A stretch of DNA of 59,677 bases, taken from the NCBI GenBank assembly GCA_902812415.1, contig CADDZJ010000015.1, positions 1 to 59,677 on the forward strand. Direction: 5' to 3'. The translations under genes and the position numbers were made by a program. The notes under the pieces are model-generated. The model was not told the origin of the DNA, searched no databases, and was given only the letters and a program-made list of their open reading frames with translations. This stretch comes from Acidobacteriota bacterium (GTDB lineage: Bacteria > Acidobacteriota > Terriglobia > UBA7540). The first letter of the stretch is position 1. Each line of letters starts with the position of its first letter. Positions 28,062 through 37,876 of this stretch are shown here, in pieces.

Positions 28062-31000
28062 ATGAGTCGCAATAATTCATTCCAAGGAAAGCGGTGGGCG
28101 AGCGTCATCGTAGGGTTACTCTGCACATTCGCCATGGCCGGTCCACTGGTGGCGCAGATCGGAGGCAACGGTCTCATTCAGGGCGTAGTGACGGACCCCT
28201 CGGGCGCGGTCGTTCCTGACGCGACGGTGGTGGGGATCAATGAGGCCACGCAAACAAAAACAACGGTGCGCACCACGGGCAAAGGATTCTACGTCCTTTC
28301 ACCCCTGCCTGCCGGCGATTACACGGTGACGGTGCGCGCGCCGGGATTCAGGCCGCTGGTCCAGGAACACGTGGTCGTGAACGCACTTGAGCGTGTCGGG
28401 TTGGATTTGAAACTCCGCGTCGGCGCGACCACGCAAACGGTCACCGTCTCCGCCGCACCCCCGGAACTCAACACGACCAACGGAACCTTAGGCGCCACCG
28501 TCCCGCAGCAGGCCTATTTGTCGCTTCCGCTTTCCATGGAGAACTCTACCCGGTCGCCCCAAGGGTTCATAACGTTATTGCCGGGCACGAATACCGGTAA
28601 CGATGGACAAGCACTCCACGTCAACGGCGGCTCCGGTTACACCGGCGTGACCTATCTGAACGGGCAGCCCATGATTTATAACGAGCTCGGCAATGACGGC
28701 CGCGGCATCAACGTGGGTGTGTCGGTGAATGCGGTTGACCAGTTCCAGCTCGATACAAACGGCACGCCGGCCATGTACCAGGGACAGGGGATTCAGAACT
28801 ATGTGATCAAGTCAGGGACTAACCAGTTCCATGGCCAGGCTTACGAGTACCTTCGGAATACATATCTCGATGCTCGGCCATTCTTTAATAGTACGAGGCC
28901 CGTTGAGATCCAGAACGAGTTCGGCGCCAACTTCGGGGGCCCAATCTTGAAGAACAAGATTTTCTTCTTCGGGAATTATGATGGCTACCGGCGGCGGCTG
29001 GGGACCAGCGCAACTCTCACCAGCATCCCAACCATGGCGGAACGCAACGGCGACTTCAGCGCGTTGTTGAAGCCGAGTGTGAGCGGCCTGAAGCAGCCGG
29101 TCGTAATCTACGATCCGAATTCCTGCTCTGGCGTCTGCCAGCGGACGCCGTTCCCGGACAACATCATTCCGGCGACGGAGATTTCCCCGATTTCAAAATC
29201 CTTGCAGTCGTACCTCCCGCAGCCCACCAACAACGCGATCACCAACAACTTTCTCGAGTCGTTTCCCAATGGGTTCGGGATCAACGAGGTTCAGACCAAG
29301 GAAGACATCAGCATTTCGGAAAAGGATCGCGCATGGGTATATTACGGCTGGGGGAAAAACTACATCGTCGGCGTTCAGCCTCCAGGCAATTACCTCCCGC
29401 TTCCTTACGCGGAATCGCGGGATGAAGTTGAAAGCTTCCCGGCTGCACAGCTCAGTGAGACTCACACGTTCTCTCCCACATTGCTCAACCAGTTTCAGTT
29501 TGGCTTTAACCGGCTCGGAATTCCTCTCACCAACTACACCATGGGCGGTGATTATCCGGAGAAGGCCGGACTCAAGGGTTTGCCTCCTGGGCAGGCCGCT
29601 CAAGCATTTCCACGCATCAACTGGAGCGGCCCCAACTCGCCGCAAATGTGGGGTGGCAACGGAGCCGAGGCGTTTAACGAGTTTGACGACAATTACTCAC
29701 TGACAGATAACGTCGAGTGGGTGCACGGCGCCCACGACATGCAATTCGGCACGCAGTTGATGTACGAAAAGGACACTTACGATGCGCCGGATTTAGGCAG
29801 TTACCCGGCATCGTTTAACTTTTCGAACGTTGAGACGGCGGGCTACACACTCGGTCCAAATGGCGTGCTGAACATAAACTCCGGCTCGGGAAACGCGTAT
29901 GCCAGCTACCTATTAGGCGAGATTGACGGGGCTTCGATCAGCTACGATGCGGCCGCCGACACAGGCAACATTACAAAACGCTATGGCTTTTACATTCAGG
30001 ACGACTGGAAAGCCACAAAGAAACTGACGCTCAACCTGGGTCTTCGCTATGACGTTTTCACGCCGTGGGTCGAGCAATATAACCGCTGGTCCTTCCTCAA
30101 TCCCACGCTCACCAACCCCATAACTGGCACGGCCGGTGCGTTGCAATTTCCGGGCTCCGGACCGAACAGTTGCCAGTGCCGTACACCTGTTGAGACGCAT
30201 TACAAAAACTTCGGCCCGCGCATCGGCCTGGCTTATATGCTGGGTCAGAAGACTGTGGTGCGCGCTTCCTGGGGCATGTTCTATGACCGGCAGGGGGCGC
30301 TTGGCGGTGGGGTCGGACCCACGGCGCCGGGCATCGGGACGCTTGGGTTCTCTAACGGGCCAATTATCGCCAGCCCTGCCACCGGAGTTCCAGCCCTTGA
30401 CTGGGATAACGGCCTACCTCCGATGGGCTCTCCCGCATTCCAGACGCCGCCCATATTCAGCTCGACACTGAACACCGGGTATTACAAGGGCGGCGGTTCC
30501 GGAGGCAGCATGGCGTACGCGGATCCTTACCTTGGCGGCATGCCCGTGCAGGAGGCTGACTACAGCTTCACGCTCGAGCGGCAAATCACACCATCGACGG
30601 TGGTTAACGCTTCCTACTCCGGCAGCCAATCCCACTTTGTGGAAGCTCCCATCGGGCGCGGCATTTACAGTGACCAGGTGCTGCCGCAATACGAGTCGGT
30701 GCTGGGCGGCCTCCTTAATCAGACCGCCAACACTGCCAACATCGCCAAGGCCGATGCTGCTCTCGCGGCGGCCAGTCTTCCCGCCATATCGCTGCCCTTC
30801 CCCGGCTTTGACAACACGATTGGCCGGGCTCTGACGCCGTTCCCGCAGTATGGCAGGATCAACGATGATTATTCCCAAATCGGCAACGAGAATTACAATT
30901 CGTTGCAGGTCATGGTGCAGCATCGCACTTCTAAAGGCCTCTGGCTCCTCGCCTCGTATACAGCTTCAAAGCTCTACGGCGATGCCGGGTCGCTCAAAGG

Positions 31001-31664
31001 GGGGAAAGGCGGCGGCCTTGGGAGTGGCCGGAGTGGCTATCTGAACTTCCTGGAGTCCGCTGTTGCACCGTCAGACACACCACAGGTTCTCAGCGTCGCC
31101 GAGACCTACCAGTTGCCATTCGGCGCGGGACATTCAGTGGGCGCCGGCAACCCGGTCGTCCGCGCCTTAGTGAGCAACTGGCAGGTCTCCGGTATCGAAA
31201 CCTATCGGTCCGGATTTCCCCTTGGAACTGTGGGAGCGAATTGCACCCTGTATTACACCGGAGCCTGCTATGCCAGCTTCAACCCTTCTTTCAGCGGCTC
31301 AGAGCGGATCAACGGCAGCTATGGTAGTGGCAACCTGCTGGGCCCATCGAGTACCATCACCAAATATCTGAACCCGGCGGGATTTGTGAATCCGGGGGTG
31401 GGGATCTACGGAAACACACCGCCCACGCTGGCATACAATCTGCGCGGACCGGCGTATATGGACGAAGATTTCGCGCTGATGCGGACGTTCAAGCTCACTG
31501 AACACACGTCGCTTCAGTTCGAGGCCGAGGCCTTCAACGCCTTCAATCGGTTCGTTCCGGGCTCTCCAAGCGTCAGCAACTTCAATGATTCCACTTTCGG
31601 CCAGATCACGAGCCAGGGAAACGAGCCGCGAAGGGTCCAGTTCTCCGGTCAGATTAATTTTTAG
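28062..31664 (+). CDS. TonB-dependent receptor, Oar-like, with carboxypeptidase regulatory domain
   Basis: A 1200-residue outer-membrane receptor with signal peptide, CarboxypepD_reg domain (LIQGVVTDPSGAVVPDATVV, GDYTVTVRAPGFRPLV), plug and a beta-barrel ending RVQFSGQINF. GGAGG lies 9 bases before the ATG. It is clearly paralogous to the receptors at 24635 and 18843 but divergent, suggesting different ligands within one glycan. Glycosidase genes follow on the same strand after a 330-bp repeat-bearing gap. Confidence 0.93.
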   Translation: MSRNNSFQGKRWASVIVGLLCTFAMAGPLVAQIGGNGLIQGVVTDPSGAVVPDATVVGINEATQTKTTVRTTGKGFYVLSPLPAGDYTVTVRAPGFRPLVQEHVVVNALERVGLDLKLRVGATTQTVTVSAAPPELNTTNGTLGATVPQQAYLSLPLSMENSTRSPQGFITLLPGTNTGNDGQALHVNGGSGYTGVTYLNGQPMIYNELGNDGRGINVGVSVNAVDQFQLDTNGTPAMYQGQGIQNYVIKSGTNQFHGQAYEYLRNTYLDARPFFNSTRPVEIQNEFGANFGGPILKNKIFFFGNYDGYRRRLGTSATLTSIPTMAERNGDFSALLKPSVSGLKQPVVIYDPNSCSGVCQRTPFPDNIIPATEISPISKSLQSYLPQPTNNAITNNFLESFPNGFGINEVQTKEDISISEKDRAWVYYGWGKNYIVGVQPPGNYLPLPYAESRDEVESFPAAQLSETHTFSPTLLNQFQFGFNRLGIPLTNYTMGGDYPEKAGLKGLPPGQAAQAFPRINWSGPNSPQMWGGNGAEAFNEFDDNYSLTDNVEWVHGAHDMQFGTQLMYEKDTYDAPDLGSYPASFNFSNVETAGYTLGPNGVLNINSGSGNAYASYLLGEIDGASISYDAAADTGNITKRYGFYIQDDWKATKKLTLNLGLRYDVFTPWVEQYNRWSFLNPTLTNPITGTAGALQFPGSGPNSCQCRTPVETHYKNFGPRIGLAYMLGQKTVVRASWGMFYDRQGALGGGVGPTAPGIGTLGFSNGPIIASPATGVPALDWDNGLPPMGSPAFQTPPIFSSTLNTGYYKGGGSGGSMAYADPYLGGMPVQEADYSFTLERQITPSTVVNASYSGSQSHFVEAPIGRGIYSDQVLPQYESVLGGLLNQTANTANIAKADAALAAASLPAISLPFPGFDNTIGRALTPFPQYGRINDDYSQIGNENYNSLQVMVQHRTSKGLWLLASYTASKLYGDAGSLKGGKGGGLGSGRSGYLNFLESAVAPSDTPQVLSVAETYQLPFGAGHSVGAGNPVVRALVSNWQVSGIETYRSGFPLGTVGANCTLYYTGACYASFNPSFSGSERINGSYGSGNLLGPSSTITKYLNPAGFVNPGVGIYGNTPPTLAYNLRGPAYMDEDFALMRTFKLTEHTSLQFEAEAFNAFNRFVPGSPSVSNFNDSTFGQITSQGNEPRRVQFSGQINF

Positions 31665-31999
31665 ATCCGCAGATTGCGCAGATTACACAGAAAGAGCCAC
31701 GCATGGTAGTGTCGTGTAACGGAAGAACATTCACAAAGTCCAAGTCTGTCACCCTGAGCGCAGCGAAGACATCTGCAATTATTTTCAAGGAAATACGGAG
31801 ATGCTTCGCGGAGTTTACCCTGAGCTCCTTCACTGCGCTCCGGATCGTTCGCAGCGGAAGAGCGAACGGGCTCAGCACGACACGTACCCACGGATATAAG
31901 TTACCTACTCATGTTACACAACAGTAGTTTGTCCTCAATGGAATATCGTTGTTTTGTCTTTTCAAAATCTGTGCAATCTGCGTAATCTGCGGATCAACC
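31665..31999. repeat. Repeat-rich block bounded by inverted repeats
   Basis: Outer arms gatccgcagattgcgcag (from 31665) and ctgcgtaatctgcggatc (to about 31996) are imperfect inverted repeats. A second nested pair is tgtcgtgtaac (about 31710) against gttacacaaca (about 31913). Inside is a TGTCACCCTGAGCGCAGCGA segment of the interspersed palindrome family. No coding signal. Confidence 0.6.
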
Positions 32000-32013
32000 A
32001 CAAGGAACATACC

Positions 32014-34347
32014 GTGAGCGCCCATCGTGACGAGGTGAGCCCCAGCCGGCGGCTCGCACTGCAAAAGATGCTTGGAATTGGCGCAGGGCTGGCAGCGCCG
32101 CTCAATGTTTTCGCCGCGAGCGCCGGTCTGTCCGCTCTGTCCGAGGCTGAAGCCGGGCCACACTATCACCACATCTTGATCCCCAAAGCAAGCCATCCTG
32201 CGGTCAGCTCCGCCGCTCAAATCCTGGCCAAGAAGTTGGGTCTGCCGGAAACTCAAATCAAGCTCGTTTCATCGCACGCGACGCCGCGAAAGGGGGAAAT
32301 TCTTTTGATTACCTATCCGGCGGCTCCTGCTCAGGCCAAGATGCTGGGGCCGCAAGCGCGCGAGGTTAAATATGATGGCTACCTGATCGCTTTTAAGGAG
32401 GGCGCTGCCTTGGTCCAGGGGAACCGGCCTCGCTCGCTTTTATACGCGGCGGGGGATTGCAACTTATGGAGGCTCCAAAACTTCGGGACATTTGTTCGAG
32501 AGCCCAGCTTCTCACTGAGACTGTCGCACGGCAGCCGTGGGCGGTCGATGGCCGAAGCGGTGGCGGAAACGGGGGCCAACCTGATGCAAGGCGCTCCGGC
32601 TGTCGCCACGTTAAAAGACAGTTTTCCCAACGTGTTTAATTTGCTCAGCCGCGAAGATCAGGAGCAACTCGAAAAACGCCAAAGCGAAATGGCGGAGTGG
32701 AGCGCGCGAATTGTGAAGGAATGCAGGGATGCGGACGTTCCGGTTTATACCTCAATCTATGGAAATAATTTCGAGCACTGGTCGCCCGCTCTGTATCGTG
32801 CCGTGATTCAGGCTTATCCATCCACAAAAGGAACACCTGAGCCGCATTCCTGGGAAAAAGCGCCTCTGTGTCCTTCTGATGCCATGACGTGGAAAATCAT
32901 TAATGCCTACATTCGAGAGCATATGGAACGAAGCGGAGCGGATGGCTTCGTTGCCACCTTTTGGGACCAATACGGCATGTATTGCCAGGACGAGCGATGC
33001 CAGAAAAATGGCCTCAACAAGTTCCCGAACGAGGTTTACGTCAACGTCAAAAACCTTTACGAAACGCTTCAACCGATGGGAAAAAGGCTGATCGTGCGAA
33101 CCTGGTCTTCCGGCTGCCCACACTGGCTCGGCGACCAATACGTTCATGCGCCCGGCTATGGCAACTTTGGCGGAACGGATGAGGAGCTGTGGGGAAGGGT
33201 GGTGAAGGAGCTTCCCGCCGACATCATGCTCCAAACCAAGGTCTATAACTGCGACTGCGAGCCGGATGCGCCCTTCAGCCCGTTTATCGGCGGCGTGAAA
33301 CCGCACACCCAGATCGCCGAATATCAGATCATCGGCCAAACGCGGGGCCGATTTTATTTTCCGGCGTCCTCCGTAAACTATATTGCTTCGACCATGAAGC
33401 AGAGCTACGAGCGGATCGGGCCGGAGGGAGGCGTGAGCCTGGGTTACGGCGCAACCCACCAGACCAATTTTTCGCTTTTAGACGACATCGTGAATGGGAT
33501 TAATATCTATGCGGCGCGCGAGCTTTCCTGGAACGTCGATGCGGATTTGCAACAGATTTGGAACAACTGGGCCGTGTCGATTTACGGTGAAAAGGCAACG
33601 CCCCACATCATCAAAGCCCTTCAGCTCTCGGAAGCTGCTGTGAACCTCACGTTTTCCGTTCTGGGCCTGGGCAGCAGCACCAATTCGGATTTTGTGGGAA
33701 ACATCGCGCGCAAGGAGACGCTACTGCGCTATACGAACCGCTACTATTTACCTCAGTATGCGAAATATCTGGAGCCTACAAAAGAGAACATCGAACTCGT
33801 CGTGCAGGAAAAAGAGAAGTGCATGAACGGCATCGACGGGATGTTCCAGGAGCTCGAGCTTGCTCGTCCCAATCTGACCGCGCCTCAGGCGGAAGAGCTT
33901 CAGACGCGATTCAATTGGCTGAAAGAATTCGCCATTTGCCGGAAATATCTCGATATCAGCCTGTGGCGCTATCGCTACTTGCGCCATCTCGCTTCCATGC
34001 TCACGACCGATCCCGAGCAGATGAAATATCTTGCCAAGGCCTACGACCAAGTGCATGCGCACGCAAAGCTGCTGTTCCAATACGACCCAAACCAGAAATT
34101 CAGTTGCTATAATGTGACGCTCGGCGAGCTTCCACGCCAGCCGAATCAAGCCATGGGCAGCCCGATTCCTCTCATAAACGAGCTCTACGAGAAGTCGCGG
34201 CTGTGCGTGGAGGAATCTACAGGTCCAGACTATCTGCCGGTTGAGTGGCGGAGAACGCCTTCGGAGTCGCCACCGCCAAGGCGCGAGTCGCCGCGCGTTC
34301 CTGCAGGATTTCATCATGCCTTTGAAGCCTGGCCTGGCATTGGATGA
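32014..34347 (+). CDS. Exported GH67-like (alpha-glucuronidase-related) protein
   Basis: About 777 residues. A Tat-like signal (SPSRRLALQKMLGIGAGLAA) is followed by a region like the N-terminal domain of GH67 alpha-glucuronidases (YDGYLIAFKEGAALVQGNRPRSLLYAAGD in that order) and a barrel (GADGFVATFWDQYGMYCQDERC; RLIVRTWSSGCPHW). The C-terminal half is mostly helical with no family I can name. I could not identify the GH67 catalytic acids with confidence, so activity on glucuronosyl or galacturonosyl substrates is inferred. The GTG at 32014 has AAGGA at 7-base spacing; the frame to 31954 reads through repeat DNA. Context: receptors upstream, GH106 and GH28 downstream. Confidence 0.7.
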   Translation: MSAHRDEVSPSRRLALQKMLGIGAGLAAPLNVFAASAGLSALSEAEAGPHYHHILIPKASHPAVSSAAQILAKKLGLPETQIKLVSSHATPRKGEILLITYPAAPAQAKMLGPQAREVKYDGYLIAFKEGAALVQGNRPRSLLYAAGDCNLWRLQNFGTFVREPSFSLRLSHGSRGRSMAEAVAETGANLMQGAPAVATLKDSFPNVFNLLSREDQEQLEKRQSEMAEWSARIVKECRDADVPVYTSIYGNNFEHWSPALYRAVIQAYPSTKGTPEPHSWEKAPLCPSDAMTWKIINAYIREHMERSGADGFVATFWDQYGMYCQDERCQKNGLNKFPNEVYVNVKNLYETLQPMGKRLIVRTWSSGCPHWLGDQYVHAPGYGNFGGTDEELWGRVVKELPADIMLQTKVYNCDCEPDAPFSPFIGGVKPHTQIAEYQIIGQTRGRFYFPASSVNYIASTMKQSYERIGPEGGVSLGYGATHQTNFSLLDDIVNGINIYAARELSWNVDADLQQIWNNWAVSIYGEKATPHIIKALQLSEAAVNLTFSVLGLGSSTNSDFVGNIARKETLLRYTNRYYLPQYAKYLEPTKENIELVVQEKEKCMNGIDGMFQELELARPNLTAPQAEELQTRFNWLKEFAICRKYLDISLWRYRYLRHLASMLTTDPEQMKYLAKAYDQVHAHAKLLFQYDPNQKFSCYNVTLGELPRQPNQAMGSPIPLINELYEKSRLCVEESTGPDYLPVEWRRTPSESPPPRRESPRVPAGFHHAFEAWPGIG

Positions 34348-34371
34348 CAAGGGAGAGGGAAAAGCAACAGT

Positions 34372-34456
34372 CTCTCGCGAAGGCGCCAAGGCAGCGCAAA
34401 GCAGAATCCCATTAGTTTCTTTGCGGGACCTTGGCGGCTTTGCGCCTTTGCGAGAG
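34372..34456. repeat. Imperfect inverted repeat upstream of the GH106 gene
   Basis: Arms ctctcgcgaaggcgccaagg (from 34372) and ccttggcggctttgcgcc...cgagag (to 34456), of the CTTGGCGGCTTTGCG type. It fills much of the gap between the GH67-like and GH106-like genes; no ATG, GTG or TTG exists in the GH106 frame across it. Confidence 0.6.
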
Positions 34457-34620
34457 TTTTTTGCCTATTACTGCCCGTAGGGCTTTCCACTAACTCGCAT
34501 CCGAACCCGCGCTTAGCCAGCGACCTCGAACAAAGGGAAACGTTTACGGATAATAACCCCTCCAGACGGCAATTCCTAAAAAACTCAGTTGCAGGAATCT
34601 CTGTTCTTCTTGGCGGACCG

Positions 34621-37530
34621 GTGGCGGCCGGCGGAGCACAGGAGACTGCCGCGCAGATTTCTGAAGATAGCGCAGCACTCAAGGAAGCATTCCTTCATCC
34701 TCCTCAAGACGCCAAGCCCATGACGCGCTGGTGGTGGTTCGGCGGAGCCGCCACGCCCGAAGAAATCACGCGCGAGCTCACGATGATGCGCGACGCAGGT
34801 CTGCGCGGCGTTGAGCTCCAGCCGGTCTATCCCGTTGCCGTGGACGACGCAAAGCGCGGCATCCACAACGTCCGCTATTTTTCGCCTGAATGGTTCAGGC
34901 TGCTTCGCCACACGCTTGAAGAGACTCAACGACTTGGTCTTCAATTCGATTTCACGCTCGGCAGCGGATGGCCGTATGGAGGACCGTTCATCCCTAGCCG
35001 GCTTGCCGCCCAGAAGATCACCGTGCTCAGCCGGGATGCTCATGGCCCGGGAGAGTTTACCTGGCCGCTTTATCCTTACCTCACTGGAGAAGGTCGCGTC
35101 TTCGCCGTCGTGGCTGCGCCCATGCTCGATTCCGAGGAGCTCGATCTGACGCAGTCTGTTGTTCTGCCCGCCGAGCATCGCGGAATGATTCATTGGAGAG
35201 CTCCTCAGGGCCATTGGCGAGTGCTGGCCTTCACGGATAGTCTCACCGGCCAATTGGTGAAGCGGCCTACCCTCGGCATGGAAGGCTACGTGATCGACCA
35301 CTTCGATCAACGGGCGTTGGACCTTTTCTTGGACGCGGTGGGGGCGCGGACGATCGAAGAATTGCATTCGATCTCCGACCCGCCTTTCCATTCGGTCTTC
35401 TGCGACAGTTTGGAGGTCTACGGCGCCGATTGGACGCCAAACTTTCTGAAGGAATTCAAAAATCGCAGAGGATACAATCTCACGCCCTACTTACCGGCCC
35501 TTTGGCAAGAGGCGGGCGAAACCACCGCCGGCGTCCGTCACGATTACCATCTCACACTGTCGGAACTTATCGTAGAACATTTTTTCAAGCCTCTCGCGGC
35601 GTGGGCCCGCGAGCACAGGATGACGGCTCGCATTCAGGCGCACGGCGCGATGGGCGATGCGATGCAGGGCTACGCGGCGGCAGACGTTCCCGAAGGCGAA
35701 GAAGGCCTCGACGCGGATCGCTACGCCGTCATCATCGATCATCGGCGGCTAGCCTCCTCCGCCGCGCACATTTATGGCAAGCCCGTCGTTTCCTGCGAAA
35801 GTTACACGTGGCTCCGCCAGCCGCGGTTCCTTGTCACGCTGGAAGAGATGAAGGGCGCCACGGATTCGAGCTTTCTCGACGGCATCAACCAGATTGTGAA
35901 TCAGGGATACTCGTACTCGCCCCCTCAAGCGGGAGAGCCGGGGTGGGTGTTCTACGCCTCCACCATGGTGAACCACAATAACATCTGGTGGCCGCATTAC
36001 AAGCACCTTACCTCTTACATCCAGCGCGCTGCGGCGGTCTTGCTGAAGGGCGTCTCCTTGAACCCCATCGCCGTATACGTGCCGCTGGCGGATATCTATT
36101 CGCATTACGGCTTAGGCTCGCTCACCATGGATACGGAGATCCAGCGTCGCCTTGGTCTTGAGCTGTTTATGGCTCTACGCCGGGCCGGATACGATTTTGA
36201 CTTGATCAACGATGATGCCTTGGCGAGGATGGCCAAAGTCGAAAACGGAAGGCTCCATGCGGGCACAGCCGAATATGCTGTTGCCATTGTTCCGGAAATC
36301 AAGTTCATGCCTCCTGAGAGTTTGGACCGGCTCGCAGATTTTGCGCGTCAAGGCGGATTTCTGATTTTCACCGAGCGGCTGCCAGAATCCGCTCCAGGGT
36401 TGATGCAGCGTGAGTCCGGCACGCAGCGGGTGCGACGCGCGCTGGCAGAAATCTTTGCAAAAGGTTCCCCGCAGCCGGATTCTATACAGGCGATTGGAAA
36501 AGGCAAGGCGGTACTGACGCTCGAAAGGCTCGGCGCCCTCAAATATGTTCGTGCTGCTCTCGTTCCCGATTTTCAAATCGTCAAGGCGGGTAACGGCGGA
36601 CCAGAAACTTTGCAGCGTGCTATCGAAAACGTTGGGTTTGCACATCGCAGAATAGGCGAGACCGATTTTTACTTCGTCAGCAACATCTCGCGGTATGAGC
36701 AGGACTTGAGGGCGCGACTCGACGTCAGCCATAAAGTCCCCGAGCGATGGAATCCTGAGGACGGAACGGTTGAGGAGACGATGGCATTTGAGTATGTTAG
36801 GTCGGGTGGGCGTCCTGCTACAGAAGTTGCGGTTCGTCTCCAGCCGTTTGAGTCCTGTTTCATTGTTTTCGGATCTACAGGCTTGCCGATAGTTACCGCG
36901 ACAAATCTCGCTGGCCCCTTGCGACTTGAAAAATCCGGTCGCACTTCGCATTTAAGCGGGATCGCGCGATCAAACGGCGAGTATTTCGCAGTTGGACCTG
37001 AGGGAAGAACCCACCGCACTTCTGTGAAGGGGTTACCTGGCCCTATTCCTATCAATGGTCCTTGGCAGCTTAGTCTTGGAGGCGATTCGTCATTCAAGAT
37101 TGCAAATTTGCAATCTTGGACGGAGTTTCCTCAAGGCAAGAACTATAGCGGATGGGGAACCTATGAGACCGTCTTTACAATAAATAGCCTCTTGGAGGGA
37201 ACAGAGTGGACCCTTGACCTTGGAGCGGTCCACGAGACGGCCGAAGTGATTCTCAATGGTGTTCACCTCGGAGCGGCATGGAAAGGCGCACGACGGCTTT
37301 CTTGCCGGAATGCGCTCCGGCGAGGCAGCAATCACCTTCAAGTGAAAGTTGGGAATCTTTGGATCCAAAAGGTTGAATCGCTTCCACCACCGGACTTGAA
37401 ACCCGTGGCGGAGACTTTTGGCATTCGCTGGGGACTTTACGGTGAAGGCCGGGTGAGTGAATTGCCGCCCTCAGGACTTCTGGGTCCGGTACGGCTATTG
37501 CCATCGCGCCGCGTGGCGATTGCGCTGTAG
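34621..37530 (+). CDS. GH106-like alpha-L-rhamnosidase, start codon uncertain
   Basis: At least 969 residues, similar to GH106 rhamnosidases: RWWWFGGAATPEEITREL near the N-terminus, the barrel motif GLQFDFTLGSGWPYGGPF, SVFCDSLEVYGADWTP, CESYTWLRQP, and a C-terminal beta-sandwich (TEWTLDLGAVHETAEVILNG). Such enzymes release rhamnose from rhamnogalacturonan. 34621 (GTG) is only the first canonical start. In-frame sequence just upstream (34561-34620) encodes a Tat signal (SRRQFLKNSVAGISVLLGG) with no ATG, GTG or TTG before it back to the stop at 34345. An ACG at 34546-34548, preceded by AAAGGGA, sits where an ATG would be expected. Nearly full-length paralogue split at 39808-42837. Confidence 0.82.
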   Translation: MAAGGAQETAAQISEDSAALKEAFLHPPQDAKPMTRWWWFGGAATPEEITRELTMMRDAGLRGVELQPVYPVAVDDAKRGIHNVRYFSPEWFRLLRHTLEETQRLGLQFDFTLGSGWPYGGPFIPSRLAAQKITVLSRDAHGPGEFTWPLYPYLTGEGRVFAVVAAPMLDSEELDLTQSVVLPAEHRGMIHWRAPQGHWRVLAFTDSLTGQLVKRPTLGMEGYVIDHFDQRALDLFLDAVGARTIEELHSISDPPFHSVFCDSLEVYGADWTPNFLKEFKNRRGYNLTPYLPALWQEAGETTAGVRHDYHLTLSELIVEHFFKPLAAWAREHRMTARIQAHGAMGDAMQGYAAADVPEGEEGLDADRYAVIIDHRRLASSAAHIYGKPVVSCESYTWLRQPRFLVTLEEMKGATDSSFLDGINQIVNQGYSYSPPQAGEPGWVFYASTMVNHNNIWWPHYKHLTSYIQRAAAVLLKGVSLNPIAVYVPLADIYSHYGLGSLTMDTEIQRRLGLELFMALRRAGYDFDLINDDALARMAKVENGRLHAGTAEYAVAIVPEIKFMPPESLDRLADFARQGGFLIFTERLPESAPGLMQRESGTQRVRRALAEIFAKGSPQPDSIQAIGKGKAVLTLERLGALKYVRAALVPDFQIVKAGNGGPETLQRAIENVGFAHRRIGETDFYFVSNISRYEQDLRARLDVSHKVPERWNPEDGTVEETMAFEYVRSGGRPATEVAVRLQPFESCFIVFGSTGLPIVTATNLAGPLRLEKSGRTSHLSGIARSNGEYFAVGPEGRTHRTSVKGLPGPIPINGPWQLSLGGDSSFKIANLQSWTEFPQGKNYSGWGTYETVFTINSLLEGTEWTLDLGAVHETAEVILNGVHLGAAWKGARRLSCRNALRRGSNHLQVKVGNLWIQKVESLPPPDLKPVAETFGIRWGLYGEGRVSELPPSGLLGPVRLLPSRRVAIAL

Positions 37531-37605
37531 GGATGATGCCCTCGATATGTGGAGTCCGATGGACTCTATCGGAGTCCAGAAATCGGACCTCATCGCCGTC
37601 GAATT

Positions 37606-37631
37606 CGCCGGTGGGGACACCGGCGCTACAG
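37606..37631. repeat. Cloverleaf repeat, half copy E
   Basis: Contains cgccggtggggacaccggcg then ctacag, matching one hairpin of the cloverleaf repeat family in inverted orientation. The terminal inverted repeats are missing. Confidence 0.6.
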
Positions 37632-37692
37632 TGGGTGGCCGGCACGGATAGGGTCACGCTCTAACGCGATGTTGAAAAACAATTCTGAACGG

Positions 37693-37778
37693 TGTCATTC
37701 CGAGCGCAGCGAGGAATCTCGCTCTGAAGATAAAGGCCTTGCGAGATTCTTCGCTCGCTGCGCTCGCTCAGAATGACA
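37693..37778. repeat. Interspersed palindromic repeat (TGTCATTC type)
   Basis: An 86-bp imperfect palindrome from tgtcattccgagcgcagcga to ctcgctcagaatgaca. Inner arms gaatctcgc and gcgagattc. It lies about 100 bp before the GH28 start. Confidence 0.8.
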
Positions 37779-37814
37779 GAAGGAAAAGTTTGGTTGTGCT
37801 CCGTAAGGCTGACA

Positions 37815-37864
37815 AACAGAACAGAACAGAACAGAACAGAACAGAACAGAACAGAACAGAACAG
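37815..37864 (+). repeat. Simple sequence repeat (AACAG)10
   Basis: Ten perfect tandem copies of the pentamer AACAG, ending 12 bp before the GH28 start codon and abutting its AAAGGA ribosome-binding site. Pentamer number changes would alter promoter or leader spacing. Confidence 0.95.
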
Positions 37865-37876
37865 AAAGGATGTTTC

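Noticed and set aside
37739-37876. N-terminal extension of the GH28 protein through the AACAG repeat
   Set aside because: The extension translates repeats and a palindromic element; a proper ribosome-binding site and signal peptide start at 37877.
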